A stretch of DNA of 64,000 nucleotides. Origin: Enterococcus haemoperoxidus ATCC BAA-382 (lineage in GTDB: Bacteria > Bacillota > Bacilli > Lactobacillales > Enterococcaceae). Made by a program: the position numbers and the translations under genes. This document shows, piece after piece, positions 54,301 through 62,593 of the stretch; the stretch's first letter is position 1; each line of letters opens with the position of its first letter. Under the pieces are notes generated by a model. That model did not search any database, had not been told where the DNA came from, and saw only the letters and a list, made by a program, of their open reading frames with translations. The stretch is taken from positions 693,464-757,463 of the forward strand of contig NZ_KE136479.1 in the NCBI RefSeq assembly GCF_000407165.1, read 5' to 3'.

Positions 54301-55532
54301 ATAAAACACCGCCTACTGCTTCACCGGTGACTTATTATATGACGAAAGGTGATCCTTTGCCTGCACCAAAAGACATGGTGAAAGACGTTAGTGATACAAG
54401 TCCTGTCAATACTGGTTTTGATTATGCCTATACGGATCCTACTACGGCAGAAACAGCAGCCAATACGCCAGGAACTCACACGGTACAGATCAATGTATCA
54501 GATCAGGCGGTTGATGCTGATGGAAATCCAGCACCGAATACCAAAGTCGTTGAGTCAACGTTAGTTGTCTATGACCAAGCTTCAGGTGTTTCAGGTTCTG
54601 ACTTTGAAGCATCGTATGTAGATATTCGTAATTTATCAGAAACGGAATTAAAGGATTATATCCTAAAGCATAGTAAACCAGAAGCCTATAAACTGACAAA
54701 TGGAACCAAAACAAACTTGACTCAATTTGTCACGGTAACAGATTTTGGCGGCTTAAATAATGTGAGCGAACTTCAACCAAAAGCATATCCTGTGACATTA
54801 ACAGTAAAAGCAGCTGATTCAGGATTGCCTACAGACATTACAACGACGATTCAAGTGACAGTAGTCGATGTCGATGCTGTATTATCAGTTGAATTCTTAA
54901 ATGAAGCAAACCAAGTGTTACCTGGGTATACCGTTAAACTAAATACCCAAGTCGGAGACACGATTGACTTAACAAAAGAAGAGAGTGTTACCACACAACT
55001 TACGAATCTAACGAAAGCCGGGTATGATATTGCCGAACGAGCAGCCAATGAAACAGCGGTGAAGATTAATAATACTGCATTAACCGTTCAATACAAACTA
55101 CAAGGTGTATTGAGCTTGACCTCGGTACCAAGTGCGTTAGACTTTGGCTCGCTCGCTTATAATGCAACAACCAAACGAGTAGAAGACCCAGAATTTGATA
55201 AACAACTAGTTGTTACAGATACTCGAGCAGATGCTGCCAATGGTTGGCGCTTAACGGCTACATTGACAACACCGATGAAAAACGATAGCGGTCAAGAATT
55301 AGTCAATGCTCTGCGCTATGTTACGAGCGGTAAGGAAACAATTTTAAATAATAATGCACAGGTCGTTTACACCAATAGTAAGGGCACTGCAGGTAGTTTT
55401 GATGTTAGTGACAGTTGGGGCAAAACAGCAAATACTGACGGGATAAAATTACAAATCAATTCATCTGATACAGTGTATACAGGAGATTATGTCGGCGTAA
55501 TTACCTGGAAAGTCATGGCTGGACAACCATAA
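51396..55532 (+). CDS. Giant WxL surface protein with beta-helix-like region
   Basis: A 1378-residue secreted protein. N-terminal signal/anchor helix about 10-32 (FQLVGMSIAILSILILAM). Residues about 205-800 contain rows of short beta strands with Asn/Ser/Thr-rich turns (ISLQNDITLSGTL, LTIDGNGHNFNFG, NISGGSLSVGEGSTVDI, MNGGSINVSGNLNVKG), as in right-handed beta-helix or pectate-lyase-like adhesins. Ig-like and MucBP-like modules follow (about 860-1235; VEFLNEANQVLPGYTV), and the end is a WxL domain with GWRLTATL and ITWKVMAGQP. AGGAGGG precedes the ATG. First structural gene of cluster C; probably the main adhesin. Confidence 0.9.
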   Translation: MNEMIKKRKFQLVGMSIAILSILILAMFSQLHSSANKIFAKSPISLTAVEDERYANEVFHIKISDTRSENELKKPDESDSSTDLGESKKDWQVRLPEGIEFNEAQERAMLLQEDPKAVFPVFNWNEETRMLTITVNSTQSSLKLALLAEKSGDYSLTLTDEASSVGQEELKFVVKESKEGTKNSQAPDSLNLAQPRALSTRATGTAEVTDWQSFVEAIADNTVNTISLQNDITLSGTLNNYKDLFSVSSVDLASAQNVYLYINKNATARSLTIDGNGHNFNFGNLAIGFLDQSSYVSGSSGTTFGYWDLKFQNINMSSSNYSGPFYISSYTATESPTNGLTGTNRSNANISYDLTSATNTRNVTDFLGYTIGLNDPWVTNVELLNDIYTTAPTYSSSYFIYSPYLRYSQNVTTATSIGIASGGESHMYFQLQGNARTVKVNGNNYTLDFGSLCFTFQAYNNYGSKAWDIQFSNMTVYHGNYWGAMIFNNGANGGKMTMDNYTGYGTQFLESQQTNLTLKNKVHLEQQRTWTSVRKDGTTIRTWNVNNYQQGSLAISTAVVEDNADVYISSLGSNVLYIPSGSFAIGKNVKLKLERGDQTTAAEYYNTNLNISGGSLSVGEGSTVDILNHHSTYGGAVYLGSASSELNIGKDSTVNIQTDAYSGTGNNNINFNPIYMNGGSINVSGNLNVKGVNMGASTTDLFYVANNSTFIVQPNASFDIQSDSTSITQYLLRMGGASSTFKFSDAKRVNLQKNSALTSGTSTNNGLIWSQGNLDMSVQNVFQWSLNNVAGGADGDSDYTYEYNPMSNMRLAYGSSFNPTITASNAMTNETLTRFNANFTTRGQQRVLFTRVPDPNIAIHSIATDNRGNNSSITVSGYAIPNAYIRIWDVPVNNSITAAFDPSTDNIKSPVEDMSTPAEYRANFTTKSDAAGNWSITVPAGHYFTAGSVIHAYGFANLKAEEVTQTVLDKTPPTASPVTYYMTKGDPLPAPKDMVKDVSDTSPVNTGFDYAYTDPTTAETAANTPGTHTVQINVSDQAVDADGNPAPNTKVVESTLVVYDQASGVSGSDFEASYVDIRNLSETELKDYILKHSKPEAYKLTNGTKTNLTQFVTVTDFGGLNNVSELQPKAYPVTLTVKAADSGLPTDITTTIQVTVVDVDAVLSVEFLNEANQVLPGYTVKLNTQVGDTIDLTKEESVTTQLTNLTKAGYDIAERAANETAVKINNTALTVQYKLQGVLSLTSVPSALDFGSLAYNATTKRVEDPEFDKQLVVTDTRADAANGWRLTATLTTPMKNDSGQELVNALRYVTSGKETILNNNAQVVYTNSKGTAGSFDVSDSWGKTANTDGIKLQINSSDTVYTGDYVGVITWKVMAGQP

Positions 55533-55545
55533 AGGAGAGTGGAAA

Positions 55546-55893
55546 ATGAAACATAAAACAATAACATTAATCGTCTGCTCTCTGGTTGTGTTGCTCGGCA
55601 TGTTTAGTTACTCAAACAGTTCAAGTGCGAATGAAGGAACAGGTGGGCAAGTCAATCGAGGCGGTAAGATTTCATTTTACGAAGAATCGACAGAACCGTC
55701 TGATTCCTCTACCAGTACTGAACCAAGTTCATCCACAACGACAACTACGAGTACAACAGTGAAACCAGCTGGAAAAACACTTCCTAGTATGGGGGAGCTG
55801 CTAAAAAACTACGGCATTTTCGGTATAGGTATTCTATTCCTATTGCTATTGCTTCTCTTTTTACGAAAACGTAGAAAGGGGGAGCAAAAATGA
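55546..55893 (+). CDS. Small LPXTG-type wall-anchor protein with LPSMGE motif
   Basis: A 115-residue protein: signal peptide about 1-29, Ser/Thr-rich linker (about 50-75), sorting-type motif LPSMGE (about residue 79), membrane helix of Ile/Leu and a basic tail RKRRKG. The sorting motif has Met where Thr is usual, so it may be a poor substrate for housekeeping sortase. GGAGAG precedes the ATG. The stop overlaps the next WxL start by ATGA. Small proteins of this type (CscD-like) accompany most WxL clusters. Confidence 0.88.
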   Translation: MKHKTITLIVCSLVVLLGMFSYSNSSSANEGTGGQVNRGGKISFYEESTEPSDSSTSTEPSSSTTTTTSTTVKPAGKTLPSMGELLKNYGIFGIGILFLLLLLLFLRKRRKGEQK

Positions 55894-56696
55894 AGTTAAA
55901 ACAAGTCGGTATCTGGTCGTTATCAATCGCCAGTTTGTTTCTAGCCATTGAATCAGGCATCATTGCACAAGCTGCCCCTGAGACGCTTGATCAATCAGGT
56001 TCAGTCAGCATCAAAGGAAGCGTGGTAACCAATCCTGTTGACCCTGAAAATCCAGAGAATGTTGTTGATCCGGGGGAGAGCCCTTCAACTGAAGGGTCAC
56101 TTCGTATTGATTACGTTTCTGCTCTTGATTTTGGTGAAAGCAAGATTTCTAAAAATGGACGTGACTATCACGCTCTTGCGCAACAGTTCTTTGGTGAAAC
56201 TGGTCCTAGAGGGAGCTACATTCAAATTACCGATCAACAAGCAGAATCGTCCGGTTGGACCCTACAAGTCAAACAAAACTATCAGTTTACAAATCCTATT
56301 ATTCAAGAAACGAATGAGCAGGATTTAAAAGGTGCGGTTCTTTCACTAGACAAAGGCTGGGCAAATTCCAGCGGTACGAGTGAAGCGCCTACCGTGATGC
56401 GAGAAACGATTGCCTTAAATTCGATTGGTTCAGCCTATGAAGTCGCAACTGCCAGAGCAGGCAGCGGTAAAGGTGTTTGGACTATTGCATTTGGCGCATC
56501 AGATACCAATTCTAGCAAGCAACCTGCAACACTGACACCTGTAGTAGATCAAACGGGAAAACCAGTGATAGACAGTCATTATAGTAAACCAGTGTATAGC
56601 AATTCAGCGATCACACTAAGCATACCGGAAACAACAAAAATTCATCCGGTAGAATACCAAACGGAGATAACTTGGATTTTAGCCAAGTTGCCTTAA
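55890..56696 (+). CDS. WxL-domain surface protein
   Basis: A 268-residue secreted protein, starting inside the stop of the LPXTG-type gene, with GGGGGAG before the ATG. Signal peptide about 1-28 (cleavage AQA). Linker with PVDPENPEN and PGESPSTEG, then the WxL domain with LRIDYVSALDFG, GWTLQVKQ and ITWILAKLP as the last residues. Part of cluster C and probably bound to peptidoglycan. Confidence 0.92.
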   Translation: MKLKQVGIWSLSIASLFLAIESGIIAQAAPETLDQSGSVSIKGSVVTNPVDPENPENVVDPGESPSTEGSLRIDYVSALDFGESKISKNGRDYHALAQQFFGETGPRGSYIQITDQQAESSGWTLQVKQNYQFTNPIIQETNEQDLKGAVLSLDKGWANSSGTSEAPTVMRETIALNSIGSAYEVATARAGSGKGVWTIAFGASDTNSSKQPATLTPVVDQTGKPVIDSHYSKPVYSNSAITLSIPETTKIHPVEYQTEITWILAKLP

Positions 56697-56731
56697 TAAA
56701 TAACACACAAACAATTAGGAGGAACATCAAT

Positions 56732-57535
56732 ATGAAAGCAAAAAGTCTTTGTGCATCAACATTAGTAGCAATTTTAGGAGTAACAGTTCTAGGAGCGGCA
56801 ACACCTGCATTCGCAGCACCAACTGAATTAACATCAGATGGTACTGTAACAGTTACAGAAGGGACTGCCGGTGGTGGTGAATCTGAAACAGTCGATCCAG
56901 AAAATCCAGGTGAAGTATTACCAACGCCAGATCCAGAATCTCCAGATGAAAACACAAACACAGAACAAGGATCATTAGTTATTGAAAAAACGACTGATTT
57001 GGATTTTGGTTCTGTTAAAACATCTGCCAACACTGTAACAAGCTATGCCAAACCAATGACATTTAACGGTGGAACAACAAAACGTGGTGCTTATGTACAA
57101 TGGGCTGACGTTCGTGCCGGAGGCGTTTTCGGATATACAATCACAGCACAATTAACAAAGCAATTCACATCAGGAACAAACGTATTATCTGGTTCAACAA
57201 TTGACTTCAGCAACGGACTTGCTGCAGCGCAAGGAGATAACACAAATGCTGTCCCTTCAAATGTTAAAACTAGTTTCCAATTGACAGAAGAAGAGAATGA
57301 TGCACAACCAGTCGTTGTAGCTGACAAAGATAAAAAAGAAGGAAAAGGCCGTCACGTCTTAGAATTTGGTCAAAGTTCATCTTCAACAGCAGGTAATGCT
57401 GGAACTGATGCGAATTCTGTAAAATTAACAATTCCTGCAGCAACTGCTTCAAACATGGCTGTAGCGGATTACACTGCTACTGTAACATGGAAAATTACTG
57501 CTGCGCCTGCTGCAGAAGAAACACCAGAAGCATAA
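56732..57535 (+). CDS. WxL-domain surface protein lacking the first Trp
   Basis: A 267-residue secreted protein. ATG 56732 chosen because AGGAGG is at 56718-56723 and a standard signal peptide follows (cleavage AFA); the frame is open 60 bases further upstream without a ribosome site. Linker with SETVDPENPGE, WxL domain with LDFGSVKT and VTWKITAAP. The first motif reads VFGYTITAQL, so the usual Gly-Trp is Gly-Tyr. Codon use looks like a highly expressed gene (many GCA, GGA, ACA). It is the last WxL gene of cluster C and is followed by a perfect hairpin. Confidence 0.9.
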   Translation: MKAKSLCASTLVAILGVTVLGAATPAFAAPTELTSDGTVTVTEGTAGGGESETVDPENPGEVLPTPDPESPDENTNTEQGSLVIEKTTDLDFGSVKTSANTVTSYAKPMTFNGGTTKRGAYVQWADVRAGGVFGYTITAQLTKQFTSGTNVLSGSTIDFSNGLAAAQGDNTNAVPSNVKTSFQLTEEENDAQPVVVADKDKKEGKGRHVLEFGQSSSSTAGNAGTDANSVKLTIPAATASNMAVADYTATVTWKITAAPAAEETPEA

Positions 57536-57554
57536 GCATGATTTTAGATTTTTG

Positions 57555-57583
57555 CAGAGGAACAAGTTTAACTTGTTCCTCTG
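57555..57583 (+). terminator. 13-bp perfect stem-loop after the WxL genes of cluster C
   Basis: CAGAGGAACAAGT and ACTTGTTCCTCTG around the loop TTA. Very strong but without a T-run, so either a partial terminator or an mRNA-protecting structure that favours the upstream WxL message over the DUF916 gene. Confidence 0.65.
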
Positions 57584-57623
57584 TGTACATAGAAAATATA
57601 CTTTAGAATAAACGAGGTTAGTT

Positions 57624-58766
57624 ATGAAATCACATATAGGATCTATAAAGCAATGGGTAAGTATTTTTTTGAGTATCGTGGTTATTGGGCTCTTTTTTTT
57701 AAAAGCAGTTCCTAGTTATTCCGCTGATAAGAATCCAGCAGGTGTTACAGGGTTTACGTACAGTATTACGTTCCCTGATAACCAAGTAAAAAAAGATTTA
57801 GGCTACTTTAAATTAAAAATGGACCCAGGTAAAAACCAACAGATTTCTATCACATTAAGCAATCCTGGTACTGAAAAAGTGACGATCGACGTTAAATTGA
57901 ATGGGGCAAAGACGAACCAAAACGGTGTGATTGAATACGGTGAATCAACAATTAAAAATGATCCATCCTTACAATTTGATTTTACCGATATTGTCACTGG
58001 ACCAGAATCAGTTGAGCTAGCACCGGGAGAAACCAAGAATCTTGATTTGACCATTCAAATGCCAGAAACAAGCTTTGATGGGGTGATTGCTGGTGGTATC
58101 CAGTTGATGAGAGCAAATCAAAATGGCACCTCTTCTAATGAAGGCGGCTCAAAAATCATTAACCAATATGCCTATGTGATTGGTGTTGTGCTACAAGAAT
58201 CAGAAAAAGTTATTGCACCAGATTTAAAATTGAACAGTGTGAAAGCGGGCCAAAGCAATTATCGCAATGCTATTTTTGTAAATTACTCTAATGTGATGGC
58301 AGCGTATTTAGATAATATGACTGTTGAAGTTCAAATTACAGAGAAAGGGAAAGAGACTGTTTTATATGAACGCAAACAAACCGCAATGAGAATGGCACCA
58401 AATTCCTTTATTGACTTTCCTGTCAGTATGAATGGTGAGCGGATGGTTGCAGGAGATTATGTAGCAAACATTCTCGTGACCTCTGGCGATAAAAAATGGA
58501 AATGGACCAAAGATTTCAGCATTTCAGATAAAGATGCGAACAAATTCAACGAGCGAGATGTTGGTTTAGTGCAAGAAAAAGGGCTGGACTGGAAATTGAT
58601 TGCCCTAATCGTTGTTGGTATTTTAGCCTTAATTATCCTAATTTTCGTCATTATTCGCATACGTAATAAGAAAAAACAAGAAAAAGAATTAGCCTTAAAA
58701 AAAGAACGTAAAAAGAAGAAACAACAAGGGTCATCTAATGGAAAAAGTAGTAAGAAAAAGGATTAG
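57624..58766 (+). CDS. DUF916 and DUF3324 domain protein (WxL-interacting protein)
   Basis: A 380-residue membrane-anchored protein: signal peptide about 1-33, DUF916 about 42-165 (FTYSITFPDNQVKKDLGYFKL), DUF3324 about 175-305, one membrane helix about 324-347 and a basic tail with long Lys runs. GAGG precedes the ATG. It is more diverged from the 1178 and 20356 proteins than those are from each other. Expected to hold the cluster C WxL proteins at the membrane. Followed after 22 bases by a membrane protein gene. Confidence 0.93.
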   Translation: MKSHIGSIKQWVSIFLSIVVIGLFFLKAVPSYSADKNPAGVTGFTYSITFPDNQVKKDLGYFKLKMDPGKNQQISITLSNPGTEKVTIDVKLNGAKTNQNGVIEYGESTIKNDPSLQFDFTDIVTGPESVELAPGETKNLDLTIQMPETSFDGVIAGGIQLMRANQNGTSSNEGGSKIINQYAYVIGVVLQESEKVIAPDLKLNSVKAGQSNYRNAIFVNYSNVMAAYLDNMTVEVQITEKGKETVLYERKQTAMRMAPNSFIDFPVSMNGERMVAGDYVANILVTSGDKKWKWTKDFSISDKDANKFNERDVGLVQEKGLDWKLIALIVVGILALIILIFVIIRIRNKKKQEKELALKKERKKKKQQGSSNGKSSKKKD

Positions 58767-58788
58767 GAAAGTATAGGAGCTGTAGTGT

Positions 58789-59457
58789 ATGTCTGTTTTA
58801 GATTGGATTTTCATCATAGGGATAGCACTGTCAATTGTTGCGCTCCTAGGGTCAGGCTATTTTTTAGTACAGTTTTTTCATAAACGTAGTCTGCTAAAAA
58901 AACTTCCAAATAAAAAATTTAAAAACAAAAAGAAAAATAGAAAAATCGCACGAAAAAAGCAGCAGTTGATGAAACAGAAAAAAAAGAGCATACGCTTATT
59001 TTGGGTAATGTCATTTGTGACAGTTGTTTTAGCTGGTGGGATGTCGTATCTTTCTTATTATCAGTCGATGAATTTAACAACGGAGGATTCAGATTCGGTT
59101 GTAAAAGGCTACTACCTTTTGCGGGATTTTGAAGACCAGTTGATTATAGCTCGTGATAAAAGTGATGAGGAAGAAAAATTACAAAAAAATCTTCGTTACT
59201 TAGCCACCTCTATGGCAAGCTATGGGACGAAAAAAGCGAGTGATGTCAATTCAGAAGAAGGTCAAATCACCTTGAATCGTTATTATAATTCAGTCAAGCA
59301 ATTAGGGATGAATGCAAGTACGCAAACCAAAAACTTTTTCGGCAACCAAGAATTGGTGGATAGTTTTTTAGCCGATATCAAGAAAGCGCAAGTCTATGAA
59401 AAAGAAACTTTTGATTATTACAAAGTGAATGAATCTGCTTTTAAAGAAGAAAAGTAA
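58789..59457 (+). CDS. Membrane protein of WxL cluster C, function unknown
   Basis: A 222-residue protein with a first membrane helix about 5-27, a strongly basic stretch about 33-65 (NKKFKNKKKNRKIARKK), a second helix about 70-90 (VTVVLAGGMSYLSYY) and an extracellular acidic helical part. AGGAG stands before the ATG. Position between the DUF916 gene and the signal peptidase gene suggests a helper role in export or assembly. I do not recognise the family. Confidence 0.8.
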   Translation: MSVLDWIFIIGIALSIVALLGSGYFLVQFFHKRSLLKKLPNKKFKNKKKNRKIARKKQQLMKQKKKSIRLFWVMSFVTVVLAGGMSYLSYYQSMNLTTEDSDSVVKGYYLLRDFEDQLIIARDKSDEEEKLQKNLRYLATSMASYGTKKASDVNSEEGQITLNRYYNSVKQLGMNASTQTKNFFGNQELVDSFLADIKKAQVYEKETFDYYKVNESAFKEEK

Positions 59458-59476
59458 TCAGAGTGAGTGATTTTCG

Positions 59477-60154
59477 ATGGAGAAAAAATCAAAGCGCACA
59501 ATAAAAAAGAAACCGACAACCGCAAGAAAAAAACGCCCTTCTCAAAAAGTACCAGCAAAAAAGACAGGAAACAAAAAAAGACAACACCATAATAAAAAGA
59601 CCAAACGTAAAAAACAACCCGTTAAAAACTATCTAAAGGAACTTATCGTTGCTATAAGTTTGAGTGTCGTATTGATACTTGTCATCAGTTCCTTTTTCCT
59701 GACGATCGTAACGGTTCACGGTTTTAGTATGATCCCAACGTTACGAGAAAAAGATCAGGTTCTTGTTCAAAAAACAACTGACTTCAAACGTTTTGATTTA
59801 GTTGCCTTTAAAAGTGGCAATGGGAACACGCAAATTAGACGAATCATTGGTCTGCCAGAAGAAAAAATTGCGTACACGGACGATACACTTTTCGTGAATG
59901 ACCAGCCAGTAGACGAAAAATTTATTATGGATGAAATCAATGAAAGCCAACGCAACGGTAAAAATTATACAGAAGATTTCACGAATCGAACGTTAACTTC
60001 TGCTGTTGCGATTCCTGAGGGATACTACTTAGTTTTAGGAGATAATCGACCGTATGCGACCGATAGTCGGCATTATGGTTTGATTGCAAAAGAGAATGTG
60101 ATTGGGAAAGTGACGATGCAGCTTTTACCGTTTGGTGAGATGAAGAGTTTTTAG
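59477..60154 (+). CDS. Type I signal peptidase with Arg at the catalytic Lys position
   Basis: A 225-residue membrane protein of the LepB/SipS family, with an unusual basic cytoplasmic tail of about 47 residues, one helix about 53-77, and the catalytic boxes: HGFSMIPTLR (Ser84), RFDLVAFK, QIRRIIGLPEEK and LGDNRPYATDSRHYG. In SipS-type enzymes the box D motif is VKRIIG, where the Lys is the general base; here it reads IRRIIG (Arg121). Activity may therefore be altered or lost. The gene closes cluster C, so a dedicated role in processing or assembly of these WxL proteins is likely. Confidence 0.88.
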   Translation: MEKKSKRTIKKKPTTARKKRPSQKVPAKKTGNKKRQHHNKKTKRKKQPVKNYLKELIVAISLSVVLILVISSFFLTIVTVHGFSMIPTLREKDQVLVQKTTDFKRFDLVAFKSGNGNTQIRRIIGLPEEKIAYTDDTLFVNDQPVDEKFIMDEINESQRNGKNYTEDFTNRTLTSAVAIPEGYYLVLGDNRPYATDSRHYGLIAKENVIGKVTMQLLPFGEMKSF

Positions 60155-60412
60155 AGTGGGAATATAGTATACAGAGTTAGCGAAGGTGAACTAAAGGCAT
60201 CTCTTGTTAATAGAAGAAAATAATGACAGATATCAAGAGAATGTTTCCCGAAAAAAGCTTGTTTATAGATTAAGTTAATAGGGAACGAAATAGCGATTGA
60301 AAAATAGAGAGAATTAAATGTAAGTAAAGTCTTTGAAAAAGCGTATACATATTTATATCTTTTTGTTAGTATATATTTATAGAATAACTATCTCGCAGAG
60401 AGGAAGATTATT

Positions 60413-60562
60413 ATGTCAACGATTGTACTTGTAATAGCCCTTCTATCACTTTTTTTAGATAGATTTTTTCCTCAAAAAAATAGTAGTGAGTTACTAAAGT
60501 ATTATAAATTTGTTTTAATAATCATAGCTGTCTTAGAAATATTGAATGGATGGGTGCTATAG
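60413..60562 (+). CDS. Small two-helix membrane protein
   Basis: A 49-residue frame with ATG behind GAGAGGAAG. Two hydrophobic helices (TIVLVIALLSLFL; KFVLIIIAVLEIL) are joined by a short charged loop. The stop codon TAG lies in the middle of the terminator stem. A promoter-like block with AAAGCGTATACAT lies about 65 bases upstream and resembles that of the 47181 gene. Family not recognised. From 60155 to 60412 no other gene is visible. Confidence 0.65.
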   Translation: MSTIVLVIALLSLFLDRFFPQKNSSELLKYYKFVLIIIAVLEILNGWVL

Positions 60563-60579
60563 CACCCATCCATTATTTT
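60548..60579 (+). terminator. Rho-independent terminator overlapping a stop codon
   Basis: GGATGGGTGCTA and TAGCACCCATCC form a perfect 12-bp palindrome, followed by ATTATTTTT. The TAG stop of the 49-residue gene is in it. Confidence 0.88.
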
Positions 60580-60592
60580 TGTATGTTCTGAA

Positions 60593-60963
60593 AACCACCG
60601 GCTATGCGGGTGGTTCCATAGAGCTTCCAGCGAGGTAATAAAAAAGGCCCTAAAATGTTAAACTGATATTGGTTTCCCGACCGTATCATCAACATTAAAG
60701 GAGGTTCCCTTATGAAAAAGGACAATCAAAGTTTATCACACACCATATGGAAATGTAAGTATCACATCGTCTTTGCGCCAAAATACCGTCGCCAAATCAT
60801 TTATGGCAAGTACAAGAAAAGTATCGGAGAAATTATTTGAGTATTATGTGAAAGAAAAGGGGTCGACATCATCGAGGCAAATGCACGTCGAGATCACATT
60901 CATATGTTGGTCAGTATTCCCCCGAAATTAAGTGTCTCGGGTTTTATCGGTTACCTAAAATGA
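60593..60963 (+). mobile_element. IS200/IS605-like element, truncated left part with broken tnpA
   Basis: The left-end hairpin AACCACC-GGCTATGCG-GGTGGTT lies at 60593-60615. A Y1-transposase frame starts at ATG 60712 behind AAAGGAGG and reads SHTIWKCKYHIVFAPKYRRQ, has a TGA at 60838, and continues with DHIHMLVSIPPK (the HUH motif) to SGFIGYLK, where it stops after 83 codons; the normal protein has about 150. The C-terminal half with the catalytic Tyr and the right end are missing. It joins directly to the pseudogene at 60960. Confidence 0.85.
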
Positions 60964-62192
60964 AGAAAAAAGTTTTAGGGATTTCTATAGGAGTGGTAGC
61001 ACTTATAGCTGTTATTATTGGAATTATTATGTTCTAACAACAAGCAAAGGAAAAGAAAAAGAAGCAACCAAAGAGGGGGTTCTTTACAAATAAGTAGCTG
61101 CACTTTTTGATGAAAAACAAGACTTTTTAAGCAAAGAAATAAAACCTGTGACTATCGAAGAAAAGCTTTTCAAAGAAACAAACAGAAATTGAAAAGTTAA
61201 AACGCGAGTATGAAAAGAAAATAAACACGAATACAGCAGAAACGACTATTCAAAATTTACAGAAAAAGGTTACTCTGGCAAACACTAAATTAGAAATACA
61301 AACAGAGACAAATGAGTTGTTCAGCTCAAAAGAACGTTCAATCAAAGGGAGCAAAATCAAAAATGAACTGCCGATTTCAGTAGACTTGACAAGAGAAAAG
61401 ATTATCGAAGTCACAGATACAGTCTCTGAAAATAAAGAATTAAAAGGGCAATGGAAAGAAACTATTGATTCTCTCCTTAAAAATGCGACAGAACAAGTAG
61501 AGCAGATAGAGAAAATTAAATAATTATTCAACGAATTCTTTGATGGAAATGTACCAAAAGAAACAGTCCAACAAAGTGATTACGATGTGTTGAACAAAAA
61601 AATAGAGAAAGTTAAAAACGAAGAACTAAAAACTACATTTACAGCAAAATTGATTTTAATGAAAACCATGCTTGATACTCAAGGCCAAATAAGTGCGTTA
61701 ACGCAACAACAAAAGGAAGCTGAAGAAGAAGTCAACAAAGCATTAGAAAAAGCAAAAGCAGACACTACCAAAGCAGCAGAACAAGCGACAGGAGACGATA
61801 AATTATTGCTTGGCTATTCAGATGATCAGATTGAATATGCTCGTGTGTGGCTGACATTGATTGGTGTGAAACCGTCAGAACTAAATGCGAAAACAATAAC
61901 TGCAGGCACACCGCTCGACTCATATGATAAAGGCAGTGCCACTTATCCGACAGATGCCATTATACTTTATGGTGGCTATAGTGCGGAAGGGCAAATCGTT
62001 TGTACAAGCAATCGAAACGGAACGATCAATGTATATCCAGTACCAAGTCATTGGCAAATCGGGGCAGAAATTGCCAATGACCCAGAAAAAGTAAGAGCGT
62101 TGACTCAGGATATTTTGGATAATGTACGAGTGGTGAATGTGGATGTAAGGAATCCAAGAGATGTGTTGGATGTGATAAAGATACAGAAGTGA
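60960..62192 (+). pseudogene. Decayed membrane-anchored coiled-coil protein gene (long copy)
   Basis: Starts as a membrane protein (KKKVLGISIGVVALIAVIIG), is stopped by TAA at 61035, shifts frame (ATKEGVLY-VAALFDEKQDFLSKEI in another frame), returns to frame from 61170, and has another TAA at 61521. The remaining frame 61524-62192 is intact and ends in NRNGTINVYPVPSHWQIGAE. Coiled-coil segments (KQTEIEKLKREYEKK; LTQQQKEAEEEVNKALEKAK) dominate. At least three stops and two frameshifts make it inactive. A shorter relative lies at 48169-48773. Role of the family unknown. Confidence 0.8.
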
Positions 62193-62207
62193 ATAAACTT
62201 GTGTCAA

Positions 62208-62255
62208 CAAAACGGATAGTTTTGAAAATGAAAATTTTCTAGACTATCTGTTTTT
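62208..62255 (+). terminator. Terminator after the long pseudogene
   Basis: AACGGATAGT pairs with ACTATCTGTT (one G-U) with inner GAAAAT/ATTTTC, followed by TTTATTT. Related to 48790-48832. Confidence 0.8.
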
Positions 62256-62593
62256 ATTTCCAATTTAAAAGCTAAAATAGAACGTATACTAGGTTTGGAA
62301 ATGTATTTTATAATTTTCTTTTAATTAATTATGGTGAACAATTGAAAATTATATATTTACATTGAGTTATTTAAGAATTACAATTAAGTATATATAGTAT
62401 TATCTAATCTTAGTAACTATACAGTCACCGTAGGTACAAAAACCAGAAGAAGTAAAAAGAGATTGGTAGGATAACAGTCAGCAAATCTTAAGTAATATCG
62501 AGAAAAGTTATCAGAAGCTTAATACTATATTTAATCCGACAAAACAAATTACAAGTATATTATAGTTTACTTATTAATGATGAGGTGTAAGGG
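62256..62593 (+). other. Intergenic region with 3' remnant of a tandem module
   Basis: From about 62459 (GATTGGTAGGATAACAG) to 62590 the DNA matches 63266-63400 closely (both continue CAAATCTTAAGTAATATCGA). In the second place this is the end of the 62991 gene plus the leader of the next DUF1310 gene; here only the tail of the gene is left. It shows that at least three module copies once stood in tandem. The first 200 bases are AT-rich with nothing recognised. Confidence 0.6.
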
